Below are positions 53,007 to 62,020 of a DNA stretch of 64,000 nucleotides, in pieces (the first letter of the stretch is position 1; each line of letters starts with the position of its first letter). The translations under genes were made by a program, and so were the position numbers. The notes beneath the pieces are model-generated. The model ran no database searches and was not told the DNA's origin. It saw nothing but the letters and a program-made list of their open reading frames with translations. This DNA is from Chitinophaga sancti (GTDB taxonomy: Bacteria > Bacteroidota > Bacteroidia > Chitinophagales > Chitinophagaceae), in NCBI RefSeq assembly GCF_034087045.1, contig NZ_CP139247.1, forward strand, positions 434,001-498,000. Reading direction: 5' to 3'.

Positions 53007-56000
53007 TTAGAATGAAAGTTTTAAGCCAGCGGTAATGGTTCTTAATGGAGGAATACCTGCAGCCCCCGTTTCGGGATCAGATCCATCAAAGTTGGTAATG
53101 GTAAACAGATTTTGTGCTCTCACATAAATCTGTGCAGCTGTCATTTTTACACGGGAAAGCCATTCGCTGCTAAAGTTGTAGACCAGGGATATATTTTTAA
53201 GACGCGCATAAGCGGCATTGCTATATACACCGTCTGACAATTGGTATTTTACGCCGGATAAATAGGCAGACCCTTCGGAATAAGAGAAAGTACGGGTTGC
53301 GATCTTACCATTTGTTTCCTTAAACAGTTTGTAGGACGATGCTGGCATATTAATAGGATTATATCCTGTTGCAGTGATCAGAGACTTCGCACCTTTCTTC
53401 ATGTTTTTCCCGGTAAACTGGATGAAGATATCCAGTTGAAAGGCTTTATAACGGAATGAGTTATTCAATCCTCCATAGTAGTCCGGGTTCGATTTGCCCA
53501 GGTAAACATAATCGCCCAGGCCATTTTTAGTAAGGCCTGTTTCGGAGCTATATGCAGTGGTCCCGTTATTGTTGGCATCCAGGAAATTGGGCAGGCTCGT
53601 AGTAGCATCTACGCCCAGGTATTTGTAGCCATGTACTGCACTCATCGATTCGCCTACTACATAGTTGTATACGTAGGAGGTGCTGGTGAGGGAGGGAAAT
53701 GAGGTCAGTTTGGTATCGGCAAAGGTAATATTGAAAGCCGCTGACCAGGAGAAATTTTTGGTTTTCACCGGTTGAGCAGTCAGGCTATATTCCATACCTT
53801 CCTGTTTGATAGTAGCAGGCAGGTTCATATAAGATGAAGAAAAGCCTGTCACGGTAGCAAGAGGTCCCTGTACCAGCGGGTTATTGGTTTTGTTCAGGAA
53901 CCATGCGCTGGTAAACAGGATTTTGTCCTGGAGAAATCCAAGCTCTAGTCCAATCTCTCTTTTATGATTGACCTCCCATTTAAGGTTAGGATTGGAGATC
54001 CTGCTGGGAATAATACCTCCTACACTATTATAACCGTAATAGGTAGTAGAGTAGGTATCCAGGTATTGATAATTGCTGATCTGGTCGTTACCAGAGGTAC
54101 CATAACTGGCTCTCAGCTTTCCAAAGCTTAGCACCGGGTTTAAAGGCTGCATGAACTTTTCCTGCGAAAAGAGCCAGGCGGCGCCAATGGAAGCGAAACT
54201 ACCATACCGGTTATTTTTGCCAAATTTAGAGCTGGCATCCCAGCGGTAATTCGCGTTCAGGATATATTTATTATCCCATTTGTAGTTGATGCGCCCGAAT
54301 ACAGATTGATATTTATATTGAGATGAAAAGGTATAAACACTCAGGTTACCTGCAGCGCTGGGGCTGGTGAGCAATGCATCGGAGGTATAGTTGTTGGCAA
54401 CCAGGTAATACGGCTGGTCAAAAGAACTGGACTGAAATGTGGAGCCCGCCAATACATTCAAAATGCCCTGGCTGATTTGGCGCGAATATTCCGCCTGTGG
54501 TTCCACGTTCCAGGTGGTCAGCACATTCTCCATAAAGAGTGCACCGGGCAATGTATTGTCATATGGATTGATCGACTTGCTGTAGCTCAGGTTCTGTGAA
54601 TTTGACAATAGCTTGTTATAAGAGGAGTTTAGTTTTAGGTTTAATCCTTTTATTGGTGTATACCCCAGAGAAATATTGCCGATGATATTGTTATTCTTCA
54701 TACTATACTGCTTATACATATAAGACAGTGGATTTTCATAATTAAGAGAAGAGCTGTTTATCCAGTATAGATTGCCTGTACTATCATATAGCGGGAAGTT
54801 AGGCGCTTTTGTGAGTCCAACCATCGCGAGGTCGTAAGAATATCCTAACCTGGCTACGTTATTATTCTTATCCCAGGAAAGGGTGGCACCCATGGAGGCA
54901 GTGAACTTTCTATCGACGGAAGAATGTGCGGCTGTAAAATGAACAGCACCTCTCTGATAATTGTAATCACCGGGAATGATAGCGGTTTCCCTGTGATAGT
55001 TTCCACTCAGCAGGAGATTGGTCTGCTGGCTGCCTCCTGAAAAAGAAACTGCAGCATCATTTGTAGTCGCTGCTTTTCCTATCATCAGTTGCTGGAAGTC
55101 TGTAGAGCGGGTGGTATCCCATACCTTCAGATCCGGTGCATTGGTAGCGGTGGGTGTGGCATTTGAATTGGCAAAAGCCGTTCTGCGGATTTCAAGGTAT
55201 TTTTTCAGATCAAGTACCTGTACGCTATGCACATCACCTACACGGGTAGAACCGGTAGAAGCACTGACATCGAAACGCGTTTTGCCTGGTTTCCCCTTTT
55301 TGGTGGTGATCAGTATCACCCCGTTTGAACCACGGCTACCATAAATAGCGGTAGCATCAGCGTCTTTCAGCACATCAATACTTTCGATGTCTGCCGGATT
55401 AATATTGTTTAGCGGACTGCTGCCGAAAGAAGGTTTAAGATAGCCCACATTATTGCCACCGGCAGTGTAAACAGCTTCCGATGTGAAGGGTACGCCATCA
55501 ATGATATACAAGGGATTCGTACCGGAAAGGAGGGAGGCGATTCCCCTGATCTGAACAGAGATACCTGCACCCGGCGTACCGCTTTGCTCAGTGATCAGCA
55601 AACCGGGTAAACGGCCTGAGAGTGCCTGCAAAGGGTTGGTAACCGGTTGTGACTCGATCTCTTTGGAACTGATAGTAGCAATATCGCCTGTGGAAAAGCG
55701 GCGGGTAGTAGTACCATATCCCATTACCTGTACTTCATCCAGCTTACTGCTGCCGGGTTTGAGGCGGACTGCAACAAAACTCCTGCCATTCAGTGGCTGT
55801 TCATAATTATCATACCCTACATAGGATACCTGGATTACAGCGTTTCCCGGTACGGATTTCAATTCAAACCCACCTTGAATATCTGTACTGGTCCCTATTC
55901 TCGTGTTTTTCACCTTGATAGTGGCACCTGGTAGAGGTGTATTATCATTTCCTGTGACAATACCTTTAATGATGGTGTCCCGGGGGGCAGCAGGTGCATT

Positions 56001-56363
56001 CCCCCTGCTACGTTCAATAATGTAAATACTGTTGCCCCCGGAGATTTGAAAAGTAAGTAGTTGATCGCGTAGTACCTCTTCCAGTGCAGATTCCACAGAT
56101 GCATTTACAAGGTGCACATTTACCGGGTGGCTCTGATCCTTTACCATGTTTACATCGTAGACCAGGTTATATCCGCTTTGTTTCCTGATTTGCTGTAGTG
56201 CATTTTCCAGCGGAACTTTTTGAGCAGTAAGGGTAATTTGTGCGATGCCTTTTGAATGAACCTGTAAGCAAGCGGCCAATAAAAGCCAGGCTGTAAGCTT
56301 CATAATTAAAAGCGATTTTGGTGACATAAATGGCAATATTTTGCCATTAGCAGTTATCTGCAT
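53007..56363 (-). CDS. SusC/RagA-family TonB-dependent receptor with STN domain
   Basis: A 1118-residue receptor. Signal peptide, STN domain (about 45-115, VPLENALQQIRKQSGYNLVY) that should contact FecR, carboxypeptidase-like domain (about 130-215), plug with DEVQVMGYG and IVDGVPF type motif YIIDGVPF, and SusC barrel to the final LSF. Third in an operon sigma (57729) - FecR (56490) - SusC, then SusD and TlpA. The STN domain makes this a complete cell-surface signalling module. Confidence 0.95.
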   Translation of the reverse strand: MQITANGKILPFMSPKSLLIMKLTAWLLLAACLQVHSKGIAQITLTAQKVPLENALQQIRKQSGYNLVYDVNMVKDQSHPVNVHLVNASVESALEEVLRDQLLTFQISGGNSIYIIERSRGNAPAAPRDTIIKGIVTGNDNTPLPGATIKVKNTRIGTSTDIQGGFELKSVPGNAVIQVSYVGYDNYEQPLNGRSFVAVRLKPGSSKLDEVQVMGYGTTTRRFSTGDIATISSKEIESQPVTNPLQALSGRLPGLLITEQSGTPGAGISVQIRGIASLLSGTNPLYIIDGVPFTSEAVYTAGGNNVGYLKPSFGSSPLNNINPADIESIDVLKDADATAIYGSRGSNGVILITTKKGKPGKTRFDVSASTGSTRVGDVHSVQVLDLKKYLEIRRTAFANSNATPTATNAPDLKVWDTTRSTDFQQLMIGKAATTNDAAVSFSGGSQQTNLLLSGNYHRETAIIPGDYNYQRGAVHFTAAHSSVDRKFTASMGATLSWDKNNNVARLGYSYDLAMVGLTKAPNFPLYDSTGNLYWINSSSLNYENPLSYMYKQYSMKNNNIIGNISLGYTPIKGLNLKLNSSYNKLLSNSQNLSYSKSINPYDNTLPGALFMENVLTTWNVEPQAEYSRQISQGILNVLAGSTFQSSSFDQPYYLVANNYTSDALLTSPSAAGNLSVYTFSSQYKYQSVFGRINYKWDNKYILNANYRWDASSKFGKNNRYGSFASIGAAWLFSQEKFMQPLNPVLSFGKLRASYGTSGNDQISNYQYLDTYSTTYYGYNSVGGIIPSRISNPNLKWEVNHKREIGLELGFLQDKILFTSAWFLNKTNNPLVQGPLATVTGFSSSYMNLPATIKQEGMEYSLTAQPVKTKNFSWSAAFNITFADTKLTSFPSLTSTSYVYNYVVGESMSAVHGYKYLGVDATTSLPNFLDANNNGTTAYSSETGLTKNGLGDYVYLGKSNPDYYGGLNNSFRYKAFQLDIFIQFTGKNMKKGAKSLITATGYNPINMPASSYKLFKETNGKIATRTFSYSEGSAYLSGVKYQLSDGVYSNAAYARLKNISLVYNFSSEWLSRVKMTAAQIYVRAQNLFTITNFDGSDPETGAAGIPPLRTITAGLKLSF

Positions 56364-56433
56364 AATTTTGGTTGTTTGGATATTAAATAATAATTAGTCC
56401 CCTAGACTATGTCTCATTTGATGTCCGGCGTTC

Positions 56434-56461
56434 ACCGGTAGTGCTTGGACTCACTACCGGT
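56434..56461 (-). promoter_or_regulatory. Hairpin in the FecR-SusC gap
   Basis: ACCGGTAGTG / CACTACCGGT with an 8-nt loop. A T-run follows only on the plus strand (56461-56467), the wrong side for ending the minus-strand transcript. It may be an RNA-stability element in the SusC leader. Confidence 0.4.
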
Positions 56462-56489
56462 TTTTTTACCGAAAAAAATAGTTGGCTGA

Positions 56490-57665
56490 TTATGCTGGTT
56501 GAATAGTCAATGTTTTGTTCTCCCCATTAATTATATATTTTATATGATAAATCTCTAAAAAACGTAATGCATCTACCAGCGATGCGGACCTGGAAACGCT
56601 GAAATAATATTTTTTATCGGGCAAAGTCCCTTTTATTATTACCTGTACATCATACCATCTTTCTATTTCGTGTAGTATAGTAGCGATGTCAGCGTTATGA
56701 AAGGTGATGTTGCCGGTTACCCAGGCAATGGTTTCTTCTACATCTGCCTGATTGTTCACTTGTATCTGCTCAGTACCATTATGAATAACGGCTTCCTGTC
56801 CGGGTGTCAATAATTGTGACGCCTTACCAGTTTCTACTTTGATGCTACCTGTGACCAGCGTGATCCATGTTGTATTTTCATTGTTGTAGGCGGTAATGTT
56901 GAATTTAGTACCCAGTACGACAATCTTTTTATCACCGTTAATGACATAAAACGGTTTTCCTGCTACCGGCGCAATTTCAAACCAGGCCCTGCCTGTTACT
57001 TCTACACGACGTTCATGCGCATCAAAGGTAACGGGGAATCTCAGGGAAGAAGAAGCATCCAGCAAGATCCTGGTACCATCTTCCAATGTAACCGGGTATT
57101 GTTCACCTTTATAAGTTGTGAGAATATTATATCTTATTGCTCCACCTGGCTGCCCTTCATAAATTAATCCTTCCTGTTTATTTCTGACCAGGGCATTCCC
57201 CTGCCTGGTGAGCAGCCCCTGGTGGGTACTGTCCAGCTTAATTTTGCTGCCGTCATCCAGAGTAAGGGTAGCAGCGGTACTGCCTGCCGGCAGATCGTGC
57301 GTAGTGGCAGCGAGTATATTCTTACGGGGATCCGTTTGCCGTTGCCAATTCCAATAGGCCCCTGCGGCTATGAACAGGAATATGACAGCTGCTGCGGCAG
57401 GCCAATATCTTAAACGCGGTTTTGTAACCCGGTTATTACCGGAAGAAAATACACGTCTAAGCATTTTTTCACTGTCTATATTATTAATAGTATGGTCGTC
57501 GTCCCTTTTATCCCACCATTGCTGCATCAGGGCTTCTATTACCACCTTATCTTCATCCCTGAAGGAAGCAATAGCTGTCCAGAATTCCGTTTGCTCTTCC
57601 GGCGAAGCTTTCCCCGTCGAATATCTTTCAAAGAGATATGCAAATCTTTCAGGAAATATTTCCAT
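56490..57665 (-). CDS. FecR-family anti-sigma factor
   Basis: A 391-residue protein: cytoplasmic part (1-85), one membrane segment at about 87-106, FecR domain (about 180-290, VEVTGRAWFEIAPVAGKPF, LGTKFNITAY) and DUF4974-like C-terminus (about 320-390). Pairs with the sigma factor 57729-58328 and the STN-containing SusC. Confidence 0.94.
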   Translation of the reverse strand: MEIFPERFAYLFERYSTGKASPEEQTEFWTAIASFRDEDKVVIEALMQQWWDKRDDDHTINNIDSEKMLRRVFSSGNNRVTKPRLRYWPAAAAVIFLFIAAGAYWNWQRQTDPRKNILAATTHDLPAGSTAATLTLDDGSKIKLDSTHQGLLTRQGNALVRNKQEGLIYEGQPGGAIRYNILTTYKGEQYPVTLEDGTRILLDASSSLRFPVTFDAHERRVEVTGRAWFEIAPVAGKPFYVINGDKKIVVLGTKFNITAYNNENTTWITLVTGSIKVETGKASQLLTPGQEAVIHNGTEQIQVNNQADVEETIAWVTGNITFHNADIATILHEIERWYDVQVIIKGTLPDKKYYFSVSRSASLVDALRFLEIYHIKYIINGENKTLTIQPA

Positions 57666-57728
57666 AATAGGTGACCTTTATATAATAAGACGTTTAAAAA
57701 TGAGTGGAGTGGTATTGGAGAGGAAAAT

Positions 57729-58328
57729 TTATTTCCAATAGTCTATATAGTAAATTATTGCAATACTTTTCAGGCCATGTTGGGATAAAAACGCACGTAA
57801 GCTTTTGAGGGCCATTGACATGGTTGTTTTGACTGTTTCGGGAGATAACTGAAGTGCCTGTGCAATTTGTTCATGTGTCATGCCCTGTTCCCGGTGCATA
57901 ATAAATATCCGTTTTCTTTGTGGGCTTAGGCTGTTGATGGCCTCCTGTAATATGCGTTTGGTTTCAGATTCCAGCAGTTTGAAATCAGCATCTGCTACAG
58001 TACCTGCAGCCATTTGTGCCGCCACTACTGCCTGTAATTGCTGGCGGTGAGCCGTGAGGCGGAAAAAATCCATGGCTTTGTTATAAGCGACTTTCGAAAG
58101 AAATGCCTTTACATTCCTGACTTCAACCAGCAATTCCCGTCCTGTCCAAAGACCGGTGAAAATGTCAGAGGTTAATTCTTCTGCAATTTCAGGGATTTTT
58201 GTCATCCTGTGCAAAAAGGAATATATTTTCTCACAATACCTGTGATAAAGCACTGTAAAAGCGGATTCATCACCTTCTGCTATCAGTGGAAGCAACATTT
58301 CATCATTATAATAATCATAAGGCGACAT
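57729..58328 (-). CDS. ECF RNA polymerase sigma factor
   Basis: A 199-residue sigma factor: region 2 FTVLYHRYCEKIYSFLHRMT and ELTSDIFTGLW; region 4 REQGMTHEQIAQALQLSPETVK. First gene of the sigma-FecR-SusC-SusD-TlpA set and probably autoregulates it. The last residues (AIIYYIDYWK) are aromatic-rich. Confidence 0.93.
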   Translation of the reverse strand: MSPYDYYNDEMLLPLIAEGDESAFTVLYHRYCEKIYSFLHRMTKIPEIAEELTSDIFTGLWTGRELLVEVRNVKAFLSKVAYNKAMDFFRLTAHRQQLQAVVAAQMAAGTVADADFKLLESETKRILQEAINSLSPQRKRIFIMHREQGMTHEQIAQALQLSPETVKTTMSMALKSLRAFLSQHGLKSIAIIYYIDYWK

Positions 58329-58493
58329 ATAGTTCCCTCCAATACATGGTCATAAATTTAAAAATATGCAATGGGATTACAAAGGGGAGAGTTGCTTTTT
58401 CTGTGTTACTAAAAGAGTATCCTACGCCCTCCTTAGTCTTACTTGTGATAGCCTCTTTTATGCCCAATGGGCGCTGAATGACAATATAAAGGA

Positions 58494-58856
58494 TTAAAAC
58501 CGGGGCTCTAAATCGGTTATTTTACCATGAAAGACCAGTTTATGCTTGCCTCCCCATTTATGTAATTCAATACAAACAGGAATCAATTCTCTTCCGAGAT
58601 ACGTTACTGTATACTCCAATTCTGTTTTATTAACCAATCCATCTCTTTCTAATTCTTTCAATTGAAGTATCAGCATTCGCTCTGTAATGTTAGGGATACT
58701 TTTTCTTAATTCACCAAATCGTTTTAATCCCTTATGCACATGCATTAAAATAGGAAGTTTCCATCTGCCACCCATTAATTGAAAGGCATAAGTCAAATTA
58801 CATTCTGTAAGAAATTGACGATTGATATTATTTGTTGAGCTCTCTTTTATAGCCAT
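58494..58856 (-). CDS. HxlR-family transcriptional regulator
   Basis: A 120-residue winged-helix regulator. ATG 58856 (MAIKESS) chosen; the frame goes upstream to 59171 but overlaps the Gfo gene. Motifs: LMGGRWKLPILMHVHKGLKRFGEL, ERMLILQLKELERDGLV and the wing YTVTYLGREL. It is divergent from the Gfo/Idh/MocA oxidoreductase with a 73-bp gap and most likely represses it until an inducer binds. Confidence 0.92.
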   Translation of the reverse strand: MAIKESSTNNINRQFLTECNLTYAFQLMGGRWKLPILMHVHKGLKRFGELRKSIPNITERMLILQLKELERDGLVNKTELEYTVTYLGRELIPVCIELHKWGGKHKLVFHGKITDLEPRF

Positions 58857-58929
58857 ACATACAAAATTGTCTGTCCTGCATTTTCCTTGTTCAGGATTAA
58901 TATTGCAATATGAATTTAAACAATATAAA

Positions 58930-59988
58930 ATGAATAAAAATAAAATTCGTATTGGATTTATAGGATTAAATCCAGATAGCCATTGGGCATCGAGATCACA
59001 TATTCCGGCATTGAAAATGCTGACAGACGATTTTGAAATCAAGGGTGTGGCGAATTCTACACACGAAAGTGCGCAGCGAACAGCCAATGCATTACAAATT
59101 CCGTATGCATTTGAAAATGCCCAGGCGTTAATACATTCGGATGAAATAGATCTTGTATTAGTGACCGTCAAAGTTCCCTATCATTATGAGCTGGTACGCG
59201 ATGCGATAGCAGCAGGTAAGCATATATATTGTGAACATCCACTGGGCAACGGATTGAAAGAAGTAAAAGAGCTGGCTGCATTAGCCACTGACAAGAATTT
59301 AGTTGCTGTTGTAGGAACGCAGATGGTGGTTTCTTCGCAGATAGTTTATCTGCAGCAACTTATTAATGATGGTTTTGTTGGGAAAGTACTATCTACCTCA
59401 TTAATTGGTTCAGGTGGTCAATGGCGCAATGAAACTGTCGGGGATTTTTATTACATGTATGATAAGAATAATGGCGCTACTTTGCTCACAATTCCACTGG
59501 CGCATACATTGGCAGGTTTGATTAAAGTTCTCGGTGGTTTTGATCAACTTACTTCACGTATGACCAGTAATTATTCAACTGTTAAACTAACGGATACCGG
59601 AGAAGTAAAACCTAAAAACACCGAAGATCAAATCATGGTAATTGGTACTTTGAAAAGTGGTGCAGCTATTTCCATTCATTATCGTGGTGGAATATCTAAA
59701 GCCACTAATTTTCTTTGGGAGATTAATGGTTCTGAAGGAGATATACAGGTAACTGGAAATATTGGACATGGGCAATTAGCCCAGCTTTCTATTTATGGTG
59801 CCGGACCCGGGGATAAGGCATTGAAATTATTAAACGCTGCTCCGGAAAACCCAGTAATGGAAAATGTAAAAAGGATATATGAATTGATAGCTGGGGATAT
59901 AAGGAATGGTACTCGTAATGCACCGACGTTTTATGATGCAGTGTCTTTACATACGGTGTTGCAGGCAATTGAAACCAATGGAAACTAG
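58930..59988 (+). CDS. Gfo/Idh/MocA-family oxidoreductase
   Basis: A 352-residue NAD(P)-dependent oxidoreductase. N-terminal Rossmann fold (IRIGFIGLNPDSHW) and the second conserved element YCEHPLGNG in place of the common EKPxxxx; the C-terminal alpha/beta domain follows (about 125-350). Family members oxidise or reduce sugars and inositols; substrate unknown. Pairs divergently with the HxlR gene. Confidence 0.9.
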   Translation: MNKNKIRIGFIGLNPDSHWASRSHIPALKMLTDDFEIKGVANSTHESAQRTANALQIPYAFENAQALIHSDEIDLVLVTVKVPYHYELVRDAIAAGKHIYCEHPLGNGLKEVKELAALATDKNLVAVVGTQMVVSSQIVYLQQLINDGFVGKVLSTSLIGSGGQWRNETVGDFYYMYDKNNGATLLTIPLAHTLAGLIKVLGGFDQLTSRMTSNYSTVKLTDTGEVKPKNTEDQIMVIGTLKSGAAISIHYRGGISKATNFLWEINGSEGDIQVTGNIGHGQLAQLSIYGAGPGDKALKLLNAAPENPVMENVKRIYELIAGDIRNGTRNAPTFYDAVSLHTVLQAIETNGN

Positions 59989-60164
59989 TTAGGGACCAAT
60001 TTGATCGCCACATTACCTGTCGTATCTCTCACATACCAGGTTTTATCTTCCTGTCCACTATGTGTGTTACCAGTATTTCTATTGCTTATTTCATTATTAA
60101 GCTCCTTCTCTTTGGTCATATAAGCAGGGCTTTCCCAGATATTGGCAGGGTTATTGGATTTCAT
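59985..60164 (-). pseudogene. RHS-core fragment
   Basis: A 59-residue ORF, MKSNNPANIWESPAY to DKTWYVRDTTGNVAIKLVPN. The second half repeats the RHS core of the neighbouring gene (DKTWYVRDATGNVLAIYG at about 63180-63250). It overlaps the end of the Gfo gene by 4 bp on the opposite strand. It is a piece of an older RHS gene. Confidence 0.6.
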
Positions 60165-60280
60165 TTATTGTTCAGGTAATAGACTACTATCATTCCTAAA
60201 GGAATAATAATACCTATCCAATCATTATCTTTAAATACCATAATATATGAAATGACAATAAAGATAGAATAATACCAATT
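60161..60280 (-). pseudogene. C-terminal fragment of a membrane protein, possible orphan immunity protein
   Basis: About 39 codons ending in TGA that overlaps the ATG of the next fragment (ATGA). The translation (NWYYSIFIVISYIMVFKDNDWIGIIIPLGMIVVYY...) looks like two membrane helices. The start is missing. Similar small membrane proteins lie beside the RHS gene at 62021; it may be the relic of an immunity gene. Confidence 0.45.
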
Positions 60281-61392
60281 GCTCAGCATTCTGTACAACA
60301 ACCTCACGGCCTAAATAATCACACCAACTTTGTACCATTCCACCATCAAGTGATGCCTTCAACGTGATCCCATTCAATGATTGATATGCATAACTCGTCA
60401 CCAGCGTATGTGTCGGATAAATCGGTGTAACCGATGTCTCCGTTATACCTGACCCGACACTCCCCGCACCACTCGTCGGCGTATTATACTTGAACCAATA
60501 ACCCGGCTATAGTAGCTGTAGATGCTGTAGTGGTTGCAGCCTCTGTTGTGGAAGCTGTTGATGCAATCCTTGCTGATGAGAATGATTCAAACGCTATCAC
60601 CGAAGAGGTACATTGGGTTTGTACCATTCCATAATCTAAAAGAGAATACTGGTTGTTAGGGTTTTCAGGTGACCACGTACCCGAAAGTGTAGTGGCATCG
60701 ATCCTTATTGCCCCATATTTCACAACTCCATTCACTGTAGCCTTCACCACCACATAAGTATATTTTCCTGTCGGAATTGTTTCAGCACCAATATAGGAAA
60801 CCCCAATACTCTTAGGATTATCCTGGCTGTTATAGATAGGTGAGAACCAACTCAGTTTCCAGTTTGCACAATCCCACTTCGTATCTTCATCGTCACCACC
60901 ATCACCACTATTACTTCCACTGTTATTACAAATTACACTTGAAACACGGATTGTATTGACAGGCACATTATCAGGCACACAAAATACGCGTTCTGTTTGT
61001 CCAACTTCAAATGTGATGCCTGTCACATAAGTCACATTATCAACAACAGTTTCTGCTGGATAATAAAATTGTACGGTAGTTGCTGATGGCAAACCGATAC
61101 CCGTATAAGTAATCTTAGCTACCTTTCCGGTACATCCAGACAAGGTCGCATCAGACTCACTGATCACAAAGTCACTCACCTTCGCACAAGAGCTAAATAC
61201 AAAACCGGAAGAATTACCTACTGTACAGCCACTGCCACAGTAATTCGCACTCCTGATCTCCTGGTAATACCGTTGTTTTAATTCCAGGTAAAGTTCACGG
61301 TATGTACGCAACTCCACATCCGGGATACGACAGCTCTCTACAGGAGTACAATAGCTCCAGTTATCACTGGTCGTTCCTCCGTAAATATTTCA
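60281..61392 (-). pseudogene. Decayed RHS-family gene (three broken pieces)
   Basis: An intact stretch of 277 codons (61317 to 60484, MELRTYRELYLELKQRYY..., with Ig-like and Ser/Thr-rich parts) shifts frame near 60500 into PGYWFKYNTPTSGAG...TSYAYQSLNGITLKASLDGG...CDYLGREV, an RHS-type repeat (SYAYQSLNG). On the 5' side the same frame is stopped by TGA at 61390, with NIYGGTTSDNWSYC after it. So it is an old copy of an RHS gene, now broken. Lies downstream of the intact RHS gene on the same strand. Confidence 0.6.
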
Positions 61393-61662
61393 ATGATGAG
61401 CTTTCGCTGCATTATTAAAATACTTACTCATGTACCATTGTTGCCGAAAACTCTGCATTATTATCTGCCGATTACACCAATCGAATATTCTCAAACTTAT
61501 AACTGGACTTGAATTGTAATAAAATAAAAAAACTATACCAAAAGTGTCTGGATTTAGGGAATTTGGTCGCATAATTATTACCTAAGTATTGTAATCAAGG
61601 GATTATATTAAAATCCGGATGGCAAATAATCCTTGTATAATTAATTACCCGTGGGTTGTTCC

Positions 61663-61712
61663 AAATTAATGAAATGGGATTAGGTGAGTAACCCAATCCC
61701 ATTTCATTAATT
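61663..61712 (-). terminator. Long hairpin, probable terminator of the RHS operon
   Basis: Perfect 19-bp inverted repeat (AAATTAATGAAATGGGATT and complement) with a 12-nt loop, beyond the end of the immunity-like gene. It ends in TTTAAT. Confidence 0.75.
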
Positions 61713-61723
61713 TGTATTAGTCT

Positions 61724-62019
61724 TTAAAGCAGATTAAACTTTCCCATATTCGTAAAGATTATAAAGTATGTTATGACCAATATTAAAATAGAAAACCATT
61801 TCAACTTTTTATTATTTATAAAAAAAGAAAGAATAATACCAAGCAAAATCAAAAAAAAACCCAATAACTATAATAGTCAATAACTGATAGCATATCATAC
61901 ACCTCATGTGGGGTGGCTCCATCAAAAAACCTTGAGTATTTAGTATAGTGGTAACAAAAACTACTCAGAAAAAACACCCCAATTAACAAGGGTAATAAAT
62001 TAAATATTTTCCGTATCAT
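61724..62019 (-). pseudogene. Small three-helix membrane protein (immunity-like) broken at a homopolymer
   Basis: ATG 62019 opens MIRKIFNLLPLLIGVFFLSS, then a loop, then YYSYWVFF and TGA at 61849. The break lies in a run of nine A on the plus strand (61851-61859); with ten, the frame would run on as LILLGIILSFFINNKKLKW...FSILILVITYFIIF to TAA 61724, giving a 98-residue protein with three or four membrane helices. It starts 1 bp inside or next to the RHS stop, the usual place for an immunity gene. Could be a phase-variable gene or a sequencing error. Confidence 0.65.
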
Positions 62020-62020
62020 A

